Source of the DNA: Nitrospirae bacterium JdFR-86
GTDB lineage: Bacteria; Nitrospirota; Thermodesulfovibrionia; Thermodesulfovibrionales; JdFR-86
Assembly (NCBI GenBank): GCA_002011815.1
Contig: MTOV01000002.1
Location: 67,981-103,127 of the forward strand
DNA length: 35,147 nt
Direction: 5' to 3'
Of the stretch, positions 1-7,739 are shown piece after piece. Each line of letters opens with the position of its first letter. The stretch's first letter is position 1. A program made the translations under genes and the position numbers. The notes beneath the pieces are model-generated. The model worked only from the letters and a program-made list of their open reading frames with translations, did no database searches and was not told the DNA's origin.

Positions 1-749
1 CCTACGCCTGCCACGAATTCCATGATAAGGGTGGTCGCTTCCATTATCCTCGTGCCCCTCATATACTCCCTGTAATAGTCCTGATTTTTGTCACGGAACT
101 TCTCTGTCTCCTTCTCTTCCATGGAAAACGACTTGATTACCTTTATCCCTGAAAGTCCTTCTGAAATGGCCTCTGTCATTGCTGCTATCTTCTTCTGTGC
201 CCTCTCAGAGACTCTCCTCAGTCTCTTGCCAAGCTTTCCAACTGCGTAAAAGGCAACAGGCAGGACTGTCAGGGCAATAAGTGTAAGGTCCCATCTTCTG
301 TAAAAAGCAATGCCGGTAAGGAAGATTATAGTGCCTGTGCCTACAAAGAGGTCTTTAACCCTGTATGCCAGAAGCTCCTGCAGCAGGTAAGTGTCGTTCA
401 TCACTCTTGAAAGCATTGCCCCTGTTGAATCGCTTCCGTAATAGCTCATAGGCAGATAAACCATGTGATTGTAAAGCTGGTTTCTCAAATCCCTTACTAT
501 CTTTGCTCCGACAGATTTCATGAGATAATTTTGCAGGTATTCGAACACGCCTCTTAAGAAGAAAGCCGCAAATACAGCCAGAGAGATAATAACGAGATAG
601 GTTTTCTGCCCCTGAACAAAAATATTGTCAACTACTGGTTTTACAATCCATGCGAACGAGCCGTTCAGTGCAGAGACGACAAGGCTGCAAAGCCCGGCAA
701 GCACAATCCGCCTCCAGTGGGGCATTACAAGCTCGAATATTCTTTTCAT
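1..749 (-). CDS. msbA: Lipid A/LPS export ABC transporter MsbA, N-terminal part (cut by window edge)
   Basis: Reading the minus strand from the ATG at 749 gives an uninterrupted frame of about 249 codons that leaves the window at base 1. The N-terminus has the type I ABC exporter transmembrane pattern: several hydrophobic helices, a YLQNYLM segment and a LRNQLYNHMVYLPMSYY coupling-helix region followed by DSTGAMLSRVMND. This is typical of MsbA, which flips core-lipid A across the inner membrane. The nucleotide-binding domain would lie beyond the window. Its ATG overlaps the lpxB stop codon (ATGA, 746-749), so it is probably translationally coupled as the last gene seen of the lipid A cluster. 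Another exporter of the same family is possible, but the lpxB linkage favours MsbA. Confidence 0.88.
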   Translation of the reverse strand, partial: MKRIFELVMPHWRRIVLAGLCSLVVSALNGSFAWIVKPVVDNIFVQGQKTYLVIISLAVFAAFFLRGVFEYLQNYLMKSVGAKIVRDLRNQLYNHMVYLPMSYYGSDSTGAMLSRVMNDTYLLQELLAYRVKDLFVGTGTIIFLTGIAFYRRWDLTLIALTVLPVAFYAVGKLGKRLRRVSERAQKKIAAMTEAISEGLSGIKVIKSFSMEEKETEKFRDKNQDYYREYMRGTRIMEATTLIMEFVAGV

Positions 750-1888
750 ACCTTAAGCCCTGCCATCTCACCCACCATCTGAGCCACACGCACAGAAGGG
801 GTCTTGCCTGCAAAAAGCTCTTTTACAGCCCTTAGACCATTCAGCATCTGTTCCCTGTAGCTTCCATCAGAAAGCAGCCGCCGCAGTTCATTCATAACTG
901 TATCAGGGTTTGCCCTGCCCTGAATAAGCTCAGGCACTACAGCCCTGTCAAGAAGCAAATTCACAAGGGTTATATATTTTACATTCAGTATAAGCCTGCC
1001 GATAAAATATGTCAGAGGAAAGACTTTATATATAACGACCATCGGCGTCTGAAGGAATGCTGCCTGAAGAGTCGCAGTTCCAGAGGCAATGACCGCTGCA
1101 TCTGAAACAGAAAGGACAAGCACTGCGTTTTCCTTCTCCACCTTTACACCTTCTTCCCTTAGTTTATCAATATATGCCGTGTATCTACTTACATCTATAT
1201 TCGGAGCAAGCGGCATAAAAATCTCGTAATCAGGGAATTCTTTTTTAAACTTTTTTACCACATCCAACATTACAGGTAAAAGCCTTTTAAGCTCGCTGCT
1301 GCGGCTTCCAGGGAGAAGTGCAAGCACTGGTCTGGCAGAGTCAAGACCGAGTGTCTTCTTTACTGCCTCCTTTTCTTCTGGAATGGAGTTTATCTCATCG
1401 AGTATAGGATGCCCTACGAACTCACAGGGTATGCCTGCATCTTTATAGAGTGCTTCTTCAAAAGGCAGGATTACGGCGATTCTGTCGGCTATCTCGGCTA
1501 TGGTCTTTATCCTTCCTTTGCGCCATGCCCACACCTGAGGACTCACATAATAAAGGACACGTATGCTGTATGTTTTTGCCAGTCTTGCAATCCTGAAATT
1601 AAAGTCAGGGTAGTCTATGAGCACAACCACATCAGGGGATAATGTCTTGAGCATCTCTGCGGTTTTTTTAAACGTCTCCCTGACTGTCTTATAAGATGCG
1701 ACTGCCTCTGCAAGTCCGAACGCACCGGCAATGCCTGCAAAGACCTCAACACCTGCCTGCTTCATCCTCTCACCGCCCACACCGAAAACCCTCATATCAG
1801 GCCAGAATCTCTTTATTGCTGAAGCAAGGAGTGCACCGTAGAGTTCCCCTGAACTCTCGCCTGTAACTATCATTACTGTTTTAGACAC
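746..1888 (-). CDS. lpxB: Lipid-A-disaccharide synthase LpxB
   Basis: A 380-residue protein with the LpxB hallmark GESSGELYGA near the N-terminus and PGSRSSELKRLLP in the middle. The enzyme is a GT-B fold glycosyltransferase (family GT19) that joins UDP-diacyl-glucosamine and lipid X into the tetraacyl disaccharide of lipid A at the inner membrane. Length matches the family. The start is GTG at 1888, with no clear Shine-Dalgarno; it overlaps the 3' end of the aminotransferase gene by 8 bp, so coupled translation is likely. An in-frame ATG at 1873 is the alternative start. The stop overlaps the msbA start. Confidence 0.95.
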   Translation of the reverse strand: MSKTVMIVTGESSGELYGALLASAIKRFWPDMRVFGVGGERMKQAGVEVFAGIAGAFGLAEAVASYKTVRETFKKTAEMLKTLSPDVVVLIDYPDFNFRIARLAKTYSIRVLYYVSPQVWAWRKGRIKTIAEIADRIAVILPFEEALYKDAGIPCEFVGHPILDEINSIPEEKEAVKKTLGLDSARPVLALLPGSRSSELKRLLPVMLDVVKKFKKEFPDYEIFMPLAPNIDVSRYTAYIDKLREEGVKVEKENAVLVLSVSDAAVIASGTATLQAAFLQTPMVVIYKVFPLTYFIGRLILNVKYITLVNLLLDRAVVPELIQGRANPDTVMNELRRLLSDGSYREQMLNGLRAVKELFAGKTPSVRVAQMVGEMAGLKV

Positions 1889-2969
1889 TGGCTATAATCT
1901 CTGCTATACGTTCTATAGCTGAATTTTCCAGCTCAGGACAGATCGGAAGCGACAAAACCTCTTCTGCGGCTTTTTCAGCAGCAGGAAAATCTCCTTTTTT
2001 ATAACCGGCAAAACTCAGCGGTGACTGAAGATGAAGTGGAAGGGGATAATACACTGTTGAGGCTATTCCCGCCTCCTTTAGTTTCCTCTGTATCTCATCC
2101 CTTTTCGGACTCCTGATTGTGTATTGATGATACACATGATAAAACCCGTCTTTCTGCTTCGGACAGACCACCCTTTCTGCAAGCAATCTATTATAAAGCT
2201 CTGCCTTTTCCCTCCGCATGCTGTTGTATTTGTCAACCACCTTGAGTTTTACAAGCAGTATTGCAGCCTGAAGCTCGTCAAGCCTGCTGTTAAAGCCAAT
2301 GCGTTCATGCACATATGCTCCTTTTGAGCCGTGATTCCTCAGCCCTCTCAGTGTGCCGGCAAGGTCTCTGTCATTCAGGACTATCATGCCTCCGTCACCG
2401 CATGCACCGAGGTTTTTGCTCGGATAAAAACTGAAGCATCCTGTATCGCCAAAGCTTCCGACTTTTTTGCCGTTTACAGATGCTCCAAATGCCTGTGCAC
2501 AGTCTTCCACTACTTTCAGGTTATGCCTTTTTGCAACATCCATAATCTTTTCCATGTCAGCAGGATGCCCGAACATGTGCACAGGAAGTATTGCCTTTGT
2601 TTTGTTTGTAATCTTTTCCTCTATTTTGTCAGCAGCGATATTAAATGTATCAGGCTCTATATCCACAAACACCGGTCTGGCACCTGTATAAAGAATCGCC
2701 TCAACTGTTGCAAAAAAGGTAAAAGGAGTTGTTATAACTTCATCTCCGCTCCCTATGCCCAGAGCCGTAAGGGAAAGATGAAGGGCATCCGTTCCTGAGG
2801 CAACACCCACTGCTTCGCTTACGCCGTGATACTCTGAAATCTTCCTCTCGAATTCCTTTACCTTCGGACCAAGTATGTATTGTGTGCTTTCGAGTACTTC
2901 AGTCAGGGATTTAAGGACTTCATCCCTTATGCCTTCAAACTGTTTTTTAAGGTTAATCATAGGTATCAT
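1881..2969 (-). CDS. DegT/DnrJ/EryC1/StrS sugar aminotransferase, GnnB-like
   Basis: A 362-residue PLP-dependent sugar nucleotide aminotransferase. The frame shows SGTDALHLSL around 59-68, the aspartate of VVEDCAQAFGA (156) and the PLP lysine in FYPSKNLGACGDGG (K185). Family members transfer an amino group, usually from glutamate, onto a keto-sugar nucleotide. It follows a Gfo/Idh oxidoreductase with an ATGA overlap and precedes lpxB with an 8 bp overlap. That arrangement resembles GnnA/GnnB, which convert UDP-GlcNAc to its 3-amino analogue for LpxA. The GnnB assignment is inferred from context; a WbpE-type role in O-antigen sugar synthesis is the main alternative. Confidence 0.85.
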   Translation of the reverse strand: MIPMINLKKQFEGIRDEVLKSLTEVLESTQYILGPKVKEFERKISEYHGVSEAVGVASGTDALHLSLTALGIGSGDEVITTPFTFFATVEAILYTGARPVFVDIEPDTFNIAADKIEEKITNKTKAILPVHMFGHPADMEKIMDVAKRHNLKVVEDCAQAFGASVNGKKVGSFGDTGCFSFYPSKNLGACGDGGMIVLNDRDLAGTLRGLRNHGSKGAYVHERIGFNSRLDELQAAILLVKLKVVDKYNSMRREKAELYNRLLAERVVCPKQKDGFYHVYHQYTIRSPKRDEIQRKLKEAGIASTVYYPLPLHLQSPLSFAGYKKGDFPAAEKAAEEVLSLPICPELENSAIERIAEIIASV

Positions 2970-3889
2970 TTATTCATACTCCCAATCATTTCTGTTATAT
3001 CCATCACTACTTTTAATGCGTTCCTCCCCTCAATGCCTGAGACCTTGGGTCTCTGTCTGTTCTTCACACAGTTAATGAAATCAGCAAGCTCTTCTTTAAG
3101 CGGCTCTTTGTCTTCAACCGGCACGGATTCCGAGGCTATGCCGTCAGAAGTCTTAAAATATCTTTTTACGTTCTTATTCTGATAATCAATCACTATATAA
3201 GAATCCTTCTGGAATATCCTGAGCACTCTTTGTTTTTCTCCTGACAAACGGTTTGCAGTAACAAGAGCTGTCACTCCGTTTTCGAACTCAAGCCATGCCT
3301 TGGCAACATCCACCTTTTCAGTAAGAACTTTTGCTCCGACTGCTTTTATGTTTTTAATGTTTGAGCCATCAAGAAAGCTCGTCACTATATCTATGTCGTG
3401 TATCATCAGGTCAAGGGTAACATCAATATTTGCAGCCCGTTCGATGAAAGGAGAAATCCTTTCGGCTTCAAGAAATTCAGGCTTATCCACCAGCTTCGAT
3501 GCGGCAATAACCGCAGGGTTATACCTTTCGAGATGACCTACCTGCAACACAGCCCCTTTTTTTTCAGCCTCGTTTATAAGGGCGTCAGCCTCGGCTACTG
3601 TTTCGGTCATGGGTTTTTCTATGAGCACGTCACACCCTGCATTCAGGCAGTCCATTGCTATGCTGTAGTGGGATTTTGTAGGCGTTACAATACTCAATGC
3701 CTGAACATCACTGAGAACCTGCCTGTAGTCGGAATATGTCCTTGAGCCGTATTTACCGGCAATCTCCTTTGCTTTTTCTATATCAGTGTCCACTACAGCC
3801 ACAAGCTCGACATCTTCAAGCTCTGAATACACCCTTGCGTGATGTCTGCCCAGATATCCTACACCTATAACGCCTACCTTTATTGACAC
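2966..3889 (-). CDS. Gfo/Idh/MocA family NAD(P)-dependent sugar oxidoreductase, GnnA-like
   Basis: A 307-residue oxidoreductase. The N-terminal Rossmann motif is GVIGVGYLGRHHARVY (residues 6-21), and the family's EKP motif, with its catalytic-site lysine, is at 91-93 (LIEKPMTETVAEAD). The C-terminal half is the usual alpha/beta substrate domain (MIHDIDIVTSFLDG). Start is GTG at 3889, supported by AGAGG six bases upstream. Together with the following aminotransferase it could oxidise the 3-hydroxyl of UDP-GlcNAc as GnnA does; a WbpB-like UDP-GlcNAcA dehydrogenase is the alternative. It is the first gene of the four-gene lipid A cluster; 116 bp separate it from trpD. Confidence 0.85.
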   Translation of the reverse strand: MSIKVGVIGVGYLGRHHARVYSELEDVELVAVVDTDIEKAKEIAGKYGSRTYSDYRQVLSDVQALSIVTPTKSHYSIAMDCLNAGCDVLIEKPMTETVAEADALINEAEKKGAVLQVGHLERYNPAVIAASKLVDKPEFLEAERISPFIERAANIDVTLDLMIHDIDIVTSFLDGSNIKNIKAVGAKVLTEKVDVAKAWLEFENGVTALVTANRLSGEKQRVLRIFQKDSYIVIDYQNKNVKRYFKTSDGIASESVPVEDKEPLKEELADFINCVKNRQRPKVSGIEGRNALKVVMDITEMIGSMNK

Positions 3890-3912
3890 AAATTACCTCT
3901 TTTCAAAGTTAA

Positions 3913-3941
3913 CTAATATTTTGCACTAAAAGACCTTCCAA
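3913..3941 (-). promoter_or_regulatory. Weak candidate promoter for the gnnA-like/gnnB-like/lpxB/msbA cluster
   Basis: On the minus strand TTGGAA (3936-3941) is followed after 17 bp by TATTAG (3913-3918), each 4/6 to the housekeeping consensus, about 24 bases before the GTG start. This is seen by eye only and read-through from trpD is equally possible. Confidence 0.3.
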
Positions 3942-4005
3942 CGGCAAGGTAAATCAAAGGATTACGCAGTCCAGCAGACGAAAATCCAGCAAACAGGAAA
4001 GAGGT

Positions 4006-5016
4006 TTAAATCTTATTAGTAAACTCTTTTACTTCCTCGAGTTTTTTCAGCGCTTTGCCTGAATCCAAAGCCTCTGCTGCCATTGAGGCTGCGGTTTTTA
4101 AATCATCGGTTTTGCCTGCAACGACAAGTGCTGCTGCTGAATTCATAAGCACTATGTCTCTTTTCGCTCCTTTTTCGCCGCTTAAAACAGATATTGTAAT
4201 CTTTGCGTTTGTGTCTTTGTCCGCACCTTCGATATCCTTGATATCCGCTCTTTTGATGTCAAAGTCTTCAGGGGATATAATGGAGTTTTCCACCTTTCCG
4301 TTTACAAGTCTTGAAACCTTTGTCCCATTGGTAACTGTTATCTCATCAAGCCCGTCCTCGCCGTGCACGACCATTGCATCCTCTGCACCAAGATTTCCAA
4401 GCACCATACACAGGGTCTCTGTAAGTTTGCTTGCAAAGACTCCGAGTATCTGTCTTTTTGCACCTGCAGGATTGGTTATAGGACCGAGGATATTGAAAAT
4501 CGTTCTTATTCCCATTTCTCTTCTTGGACCTATGGCGTATTTCATTGCAGGGTGAAAAAGCGGGGCGAACAGAAAACCGAAACCTGTCTCAAAAAGACAC
4601 TTCTCGACCTTTTCAGGCGGGAGGTCTATCTTAACGCCGAGGGCTTCAAGCACATCAGCGCTTCCTGACTGGCTTGATACAGAACGGTTTCCATGTTTTG
4701 CAACAGGCACACCACATGCAGACACAACCAGAGCAGTGGTCGTGGATATATTGAACGTTCCTGCCATATCCCCGCCTGTGCCGCAGGTGTCAAGTGTGCC
4801 GTCAGGCGAATCAATAGTAGTCGCCTTCTGTCTCATAACCTTTGCCGCACCTGTTATCTCAGAAACAGTCTCACCTTTAATCCTGAGAGCTGTAAGAAAC
4901 GCACCTATTTGTGCGTCAGTCGCCTTGCCTTCCATTATTTCTGTCATGCAATCTGCCATTTCTGACTCAGAAAGGTCTATGCCGTCTACAAGTATGCCAA
5001 TTGCCTCTCTTATCAC
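4006..5016 (-). CDS. trpD: Anthranilate phosphoribosyltransferase
   Basis: A 336-residue protein with the TrpD signatures DTCGTGGDMAGTFNISTT (PRPP-binding GTGGD loop) and KHGNRSVSSQSGSADVLEALG-like segment, followed by LFAPLFHPAMK. It transfers phosphoribose from PRPP to anthranilate, the second step of tryptophan synthesis, in the cytoplasm. Length is normal for a stand-alone TrpD, so it is not fused to TrpG. The start lies 2 bp after the trpG stop, so the two are one operon. The later trp genes (C, F, B, A) are not in this window; the next gene downstream belongs to lipid A synthesis. Confidence 0.96.
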   Translation of the reverse strand: MIREAIGILVDGIDLSESEMADCMTEIMEGKATDAQIGAFLTALRIKGETVSEITGAAKVMRQKATTIDSPDGTLDTCGTGGDMAGTFNISTTTALVVSACGVPVAKHGNRSVSSQSGSADVLEALGVKIDLPPEKVEKCLFETGFGFLFAPLFHPAMKYAIGPRREMGIRTIFNILGPITNPAGAKRQILGVFASKLTETLCMVLGNLGAEDAMVVHGEDGLDEITVTNGTKVSRLVNGKVENSIISPEDFDIKRADIKDIEGADKDTNAKITISVLSGEKGAKRDIVLMNSAAALVVAGKTDDLKTAASMAAEALDSGKALKKLEEVKEFTNKI

Positions 5017-5018
5017 TG

Positions 5019-5588
5019 CTACCTCCCAAGATTTAAAAAATTCCTTAAAAGGTCTTTACCAACTCTTGTAAGAATCGATTCCGGATGAAACTGGACACCT
5101 TCAATAATATACTCTTTGTGACGCACACCCATTATTTCTCCTTCCTCTGTCCATGCTGTCACTACAAGGGAATCAGGAAGACTCTCTCTCTTGATTATAA
5201 GTGAATGGTATCTTGTCGCCTCAAACGGATTTGGAATATCCTTGAATATCGTCTTTCCGTCATGATAAATAATGGATGTCTTTCCGTGCATGAGTCTTGG
5301 TGCCCTTACAATCTCGCCGCCGAATGCCGCACCTATTGACTGATGCCCAAGACACACGCCCAGAATCGGAATCTTGCCTTTAAAGTGCCTTATTACATCA
5401 ATGGATATGCCTGCCTCATTCGGTGTGCACGGACCCGGGGATATTACTATCCTTTCAGGCTTGAGGGCTTCGATTTCAGGTATGGTTATCTTGTCGTTCC
5501 TGAATACCTCTATGTCTTCACCCAGTTCCCCGAAATACTGGACAAGGTTGTAAGTGAAAGAATCGTAGTTGTCTATCATCAAAAGCAT
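5019..5588 (-). CDS. trpG: Anthranilate/aminodeoxychorismate synthase glutamine amidotransferase subunit
   Basis: A 189-residue class I glutamine amidotransferase. The start [19 protein letters not shown] is typical of TrpG/PabA; the nucleophile cysteine is in [15 protein letters not shown] and the catalytic His-Glu pair in VQFHPESI. It releases ammonia from glutamine for the TrpE subunit to aminate chorismate. It lies between trpE (2 bp gap upstream) and trpD (2 bp gap downstream), so the tryptophan role is clear. Because folP occurs elsewhere in this window and no pabA is seen, the subunit may also serve folate synthesis as in other bacteria; that is inference. Confidence 0.95.
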   Translation of the reverse strand: MLLMIDNYDSFTYNLVQYFGELGEDIEVFRNDKITIPEIEALKPERIVISPGPCTPNEAGISIDVIRHFKGKIPILGVCLGHQSIGAAFGGEIVRAPRLMHGKTSIIYHDGKTIFKDIPNPFEATRYHSLIIKRESLPDSLVVTAWTEEGEIMGVRHKEYIIEGVQFHPESILTRVGKDLLRNFLNLGR

Positions 5589-5590
5589 TT

Positions 5591-7063
5591 TTATGTAAAG
5601 TCCTCCGCCATGTCCAGGGCTTTCATCATACCCATCGCCTTGTTTACGGTCTCCATATATTCTCTGTCAGGACGGGAGTCAGCCACAATACCTGCTCCTG
5701 CCTGAACATACACTCTGCCGTCCTTTATTATAAGCGTTCTTATTGTAATACACGTATCCATATTTCCTGAATAACTGAAATACCCGACTGCTCCTGCATA
5801 AGGACCGCGTTTTACCGGCTCAAGCTCCTCTATAATCTCCATTGCCCTTACCTTGGGAGCACCTGTTACCGTGCCTGCTGGAAAACACGCCCTCAGGACG
5901 TCGAAAGAATCAAGCCCATCTTTTAACTCTCCGTGAACATTAGACACTATGTGCATAACATGACTGTATCTTTCGATAGTCATGAGTTCTGTAACTTTAA
6001 CCGAGCCTGTTTTTGCAACCCTCCCCACGTCGTTTCTTCCGAGGTCAACAAGCATTATGTGTTCTGCTACTTCTTTCGGGTCGTTTTTAAGCTCTTCTTC
6101 AAGCCTTAAGTCTTCTTCTTCGGTATCGCCTCTTTTTCGTGTGCCTGCTATGGGTCTGAGCGTAATCTTTTTACCCTCAAGCCTTACGAGTATCTCAGGG
6201 GATGAGCCTACGAGTTTTGCATCGCCGGTGTCAAGGTAATACATATAAGGCGAAGGATTTATAACCCTGAGTGCCCTGTAAATGCTAAACGGCTCTAGAG
6301 TGGAATGTCTTTCAAACCTTTGTGAAAGCACCACCTGAACCACGTCACCTGCCCTGACATACTCCTTTGCCTTCAAGACTGCCTCTTCAAAAGCCTCTCG
6401 TGAGCCAAAGGAGGAGATAAACTCTTCAGGGTCTGTTTCCCCATGTCTCTTCCCCTGAACTTTTACAGGAGCCTTGAGCCTTTCGATTATGTCGTCTATT
6501 TTTCTTGTTGCATCTTTATACGCTTCTTCAGGGTCTATGCCGTCCAGATGCACATTGCACACAACCTTTATCTTCTGCCTGAGGTTGTCGAATATGAGCA
6601 TCGCATCCGTGAGCATGAGAAACATATCCGGCATATCCAATCCCTGCGCCCCTTTGTCAGGCAGGTCTTCGATAAACCTTATCATGTCGTAGCCGAGATA
6701 GCCAACAAGCCCTCCTGAAAACCTTGGAAGACCTTCAACCTCCACCGCACTGTAGCCAGCCATTATTTCTCTTAACAGTTCAATCGGGTCATCAACCTCA
6801 AAAGATGAAGTGCCTCCACCGTCAGTTACCTCTATTTTTCTGCCCCAGCCTTTTATTATCTTTGAGGGTCTTATTCCAAGGAACGAATACCTTGCCCACT
6901 TTTCCCCGCCTACCACGCTTTCGAGCAAAAAAGACGGGCTTTCTTCAAGCTTAAGGAAAGCAGACACTGGTGTTTCGATATCTGCAAGGATTTCTTTATA
7001 AACAGGGATGAGATTACCCTTGGATGAAAGTGCCTTAAACTCTGTTATATCCGGAAACGCCAT
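5591..7063 (-). CDS. trpE: Anthranilate synthase component I
   Basis: A 490-residue chorismate-utilising enzyme converting chorismate plus ammonia from TrpG to anthranilate. The N-terminal LLES motif (in [13 protein letters not shown]) is the tryptophan feedback-binding region, so allosteric inhibition is expected. The C-terminal chorismate-binding core shows [29 protein letters not shown] and [21 protein letters not shown] chose the ATG at 7063 because family members begin just before the segment matching FPDITEF and KGNLIPVY. The upstream ATG at 7081 would add six residues and lies only about 8 bases after the predicted transcription start. Neither start has a clear Shine-Dalgarno. No leader peptide or attenuator is visible. 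Confidence 0.96.
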   Translation of the reverse strand: MAFPDITEFKALSSKGNLIPVYKEILADIETPVSAFLKLEESPSFLLESVVGGEKWARYSFLGIRPSKIIKGWGRKIEVTDGGGTSSFEVDDPIELLREIMAGYSAVEVEGLPRFSGGLVGYLGYDMIRFIEDLPDKGAQGLDMPDMFLMLTDAMLIFDNLRQKIKVVCNVHLDGIDPEEAYKDATRKIDDIIERLKAPVKVQGKRHGETDPEEFISSFGSREAFEEAVLKAKEYVRAGDVVQVVLSQRFERHSTLEPFSIYRALRVINPSPYMYYLDTGDAKLVGSSPEILVRLEGKKITLRPIAGTRKRGDTEEEDLRLEEELKNDPKEVAEHIMLVDLGRNDVGRVAKTGSVKVTELMTIERYSHVMHIVSNVHGELKDGLDSFDVLRACFPAGTVTGAPKVRAMEIIEELEPVKRGPYAGAVGYFSYSGNMDTCITIRTLIIKDGRVYVQAGAGIVADSRPDREYMETVNKAMGMMKALDMAEDFT

Positions 7064-7095
7064 ATTGACAAAACTTACCATTTTTTTTAGTATTT

Positions 7096-7125
7096 ATTAT
7101 AACTTATCAGTCCGCCGATAGTTAA
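7096..7125 (-). promoter_or_regulatory. Candidate promoter for trpEGD
   Basis: On the minus strand TTAACT (7120-7125), an 18 bp spacer and a perfect TATAAT (7096-7101). Transcription would begin near 7089, leaving a very short leader to either possible trpE start, too short for a classical trp attenuator. Confidence 0.55.
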
Positions 7126-7153
7126 TATAAATCGTGCATTTGTGATGATAAGT

Positions 7154-7229
7154 GCGGGTGTAGCTCAGCTGGTAGAGCACAACCTTGCCAAGGTTGGGGT
7201 CACGGGTTCGAATCCCGCCACCCGCTCCA
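7154..7229 (+). tRNA. tRNA-Gly (anticodon GCC)
   Basis: Complete 76-nt cloverleaf: acceptor GCGGGTG pairs with CACCCGC, the anticodon loop TTGCCAA sits between CAACC and GGTTG, T-arm CGGGTTCGAATCCCG, discriminator T and encoded CCA (7227-7229). It decodes GGC/GGU. Confidence 0.98.
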
Positions 7230-7236
7230 TATAAGC

Positions 7237-7312
7237 GGCGGCGTACCCAAGTGGCTAAGGGAGAGGTCTGCAAAACCTCGATTCACCGGTTCAAATCCGG
7301 TCGCCGCCTCCA
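7237..7312 (+). tRNA. tRNA-Cys (anticodon GCA)
   Basis: Complete 76-nt cloverleaf 7 bp after tRNA-Gly: acceptor GGCGGCG pairs with CGCCGCC, anticodon stem GAGGT/ACCTC with loop CTGCAAA, T-arm CCGGTTCAAATCCGG, discriminator T (typical of tRNA-Cys) and encoded CCA. Probably co-transcribed with tRNA-Gly. Confidence 0.98.
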
Positions 7313-7364
7313 CACACCAACCGCACAACAATATCCAACCTCAGACTTAAAGATAGAGACTGAA

Positions 7365-7660
7365 AGGGCTGGCAGTATTGAAACCTTTAAACCCCATTGG
7401 AAAATCTCAGTGAAGCAAAGGATGTCGAAGCGACTCTGCGCGAAGACTCGCTTCGAGCCGAAGCGTTAAGAATTAATTCGTGTTTGAGGTCGTTTCGACC
7501 GAGTTTGAATTAATTCAGCGGAGGCAGACTGAGCGGAACGCCTGGAGATTTTCCTTGGGTGCCCTTTTTTGGTTACTTTTTTGGGCAAGCAAAAAAGTAA
7601 CAGGAGATTTCTGAACATGATGCTTTTCGAGAATGAGTGAAGACCAACACCGCCAGCCCT
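7365..7660. repeat. MITE-like structured repeat element (no coding capacity)
   Basis: This stretch fills most of the gene-free 7313-7739 gap. Its ends are imperfect terminal inverted repeats: AGGGCTGGCAGTATTG (7365-7380) against 7645-7660, complementary at 14 of 16 positions. Nested inside are GGAAAATCTC (7399-7408) versus GAGATTTTCC (7545-7554), GCTTCG/CGAAGC (7450-7464), GAATTAATTC twice (7470-7479, 7507-7516) around GGTCG/CGACC (7488-7500), and an 11 bp perfect hairpin at 7572-7601. No convincing protein is encoded and no clear target-site duplication is visible. I infer a non-autonomous mobile or REP-like element beside the tRNA pair. The rest of the gap (7313-7364 and 7661-7702) shows nothing recognisable. 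Confidence 0.6.
7572..7601. repeat. Perfect 11 bp inverted repeat inside the MITE-like element
   Basis: GTTACTTTTTT (7572-7582), an 8-nt loop GGGCAAGC and AAAAAAGTAAC (7591-7601). The stem is perfect but its inner part is A/T only, so it is not a normal GC-rich intrinsic terminator. It is the most conspicuous palindrome in the element. Confidence 0.75.
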
Positions 7661-7702
7661 GACAAAAGTTCTACCGGTAAATTCATGTAACTGCATCTGT
7701 CA

Positions 7703-7732
7703 TTGCCATCACTGTAATCTTTTGGTTATGAT
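7703..7732 (+). promoter_or_regulatory. Candidate promoter for the lytic transglycosylase gene
   Basis: TTGCCA (7703-7708), 18 bp spacer, TATGAT (7727-7732), each 5/6 to consensus. Transcription would start near 7739, just at the ATG at 7740 and after the earlier possible starts (TTG 7722, ATG 7728). Confidence 0.5.
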
Positions 7733-7739
7733 ATTTTTA

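Noticed and set aside
2331-2798. 155-codon plus-strand frame, Cys/Lys-rich
   Set aside because: Antisense to the DegT aminotransferase including its PLP lysine region; composition is a reverse-frame artefact.
7154-7312. tRNA pair as an integration site of a genomic island
   Set aside because: No integrase, no duplicated tRNA 3' end and the flanking genes are ordinary housekeeping genes.
7185-7469. 94-codon plus-strand frame across the tRNA-Gly and tRNA-Cys genes
   Set aside because: It overlaps two complete tRNA genes and runs into the repeat element; not a credible protein gene.
7466-7696. 76-codon minus-strand frame within the MITE-like element
   Set aside because: It is made from the inverted repeats (KKVTKKGHPR-like text from the palindrome) and has no ribosome site; such frames are usual by-products of dispersed repeats.
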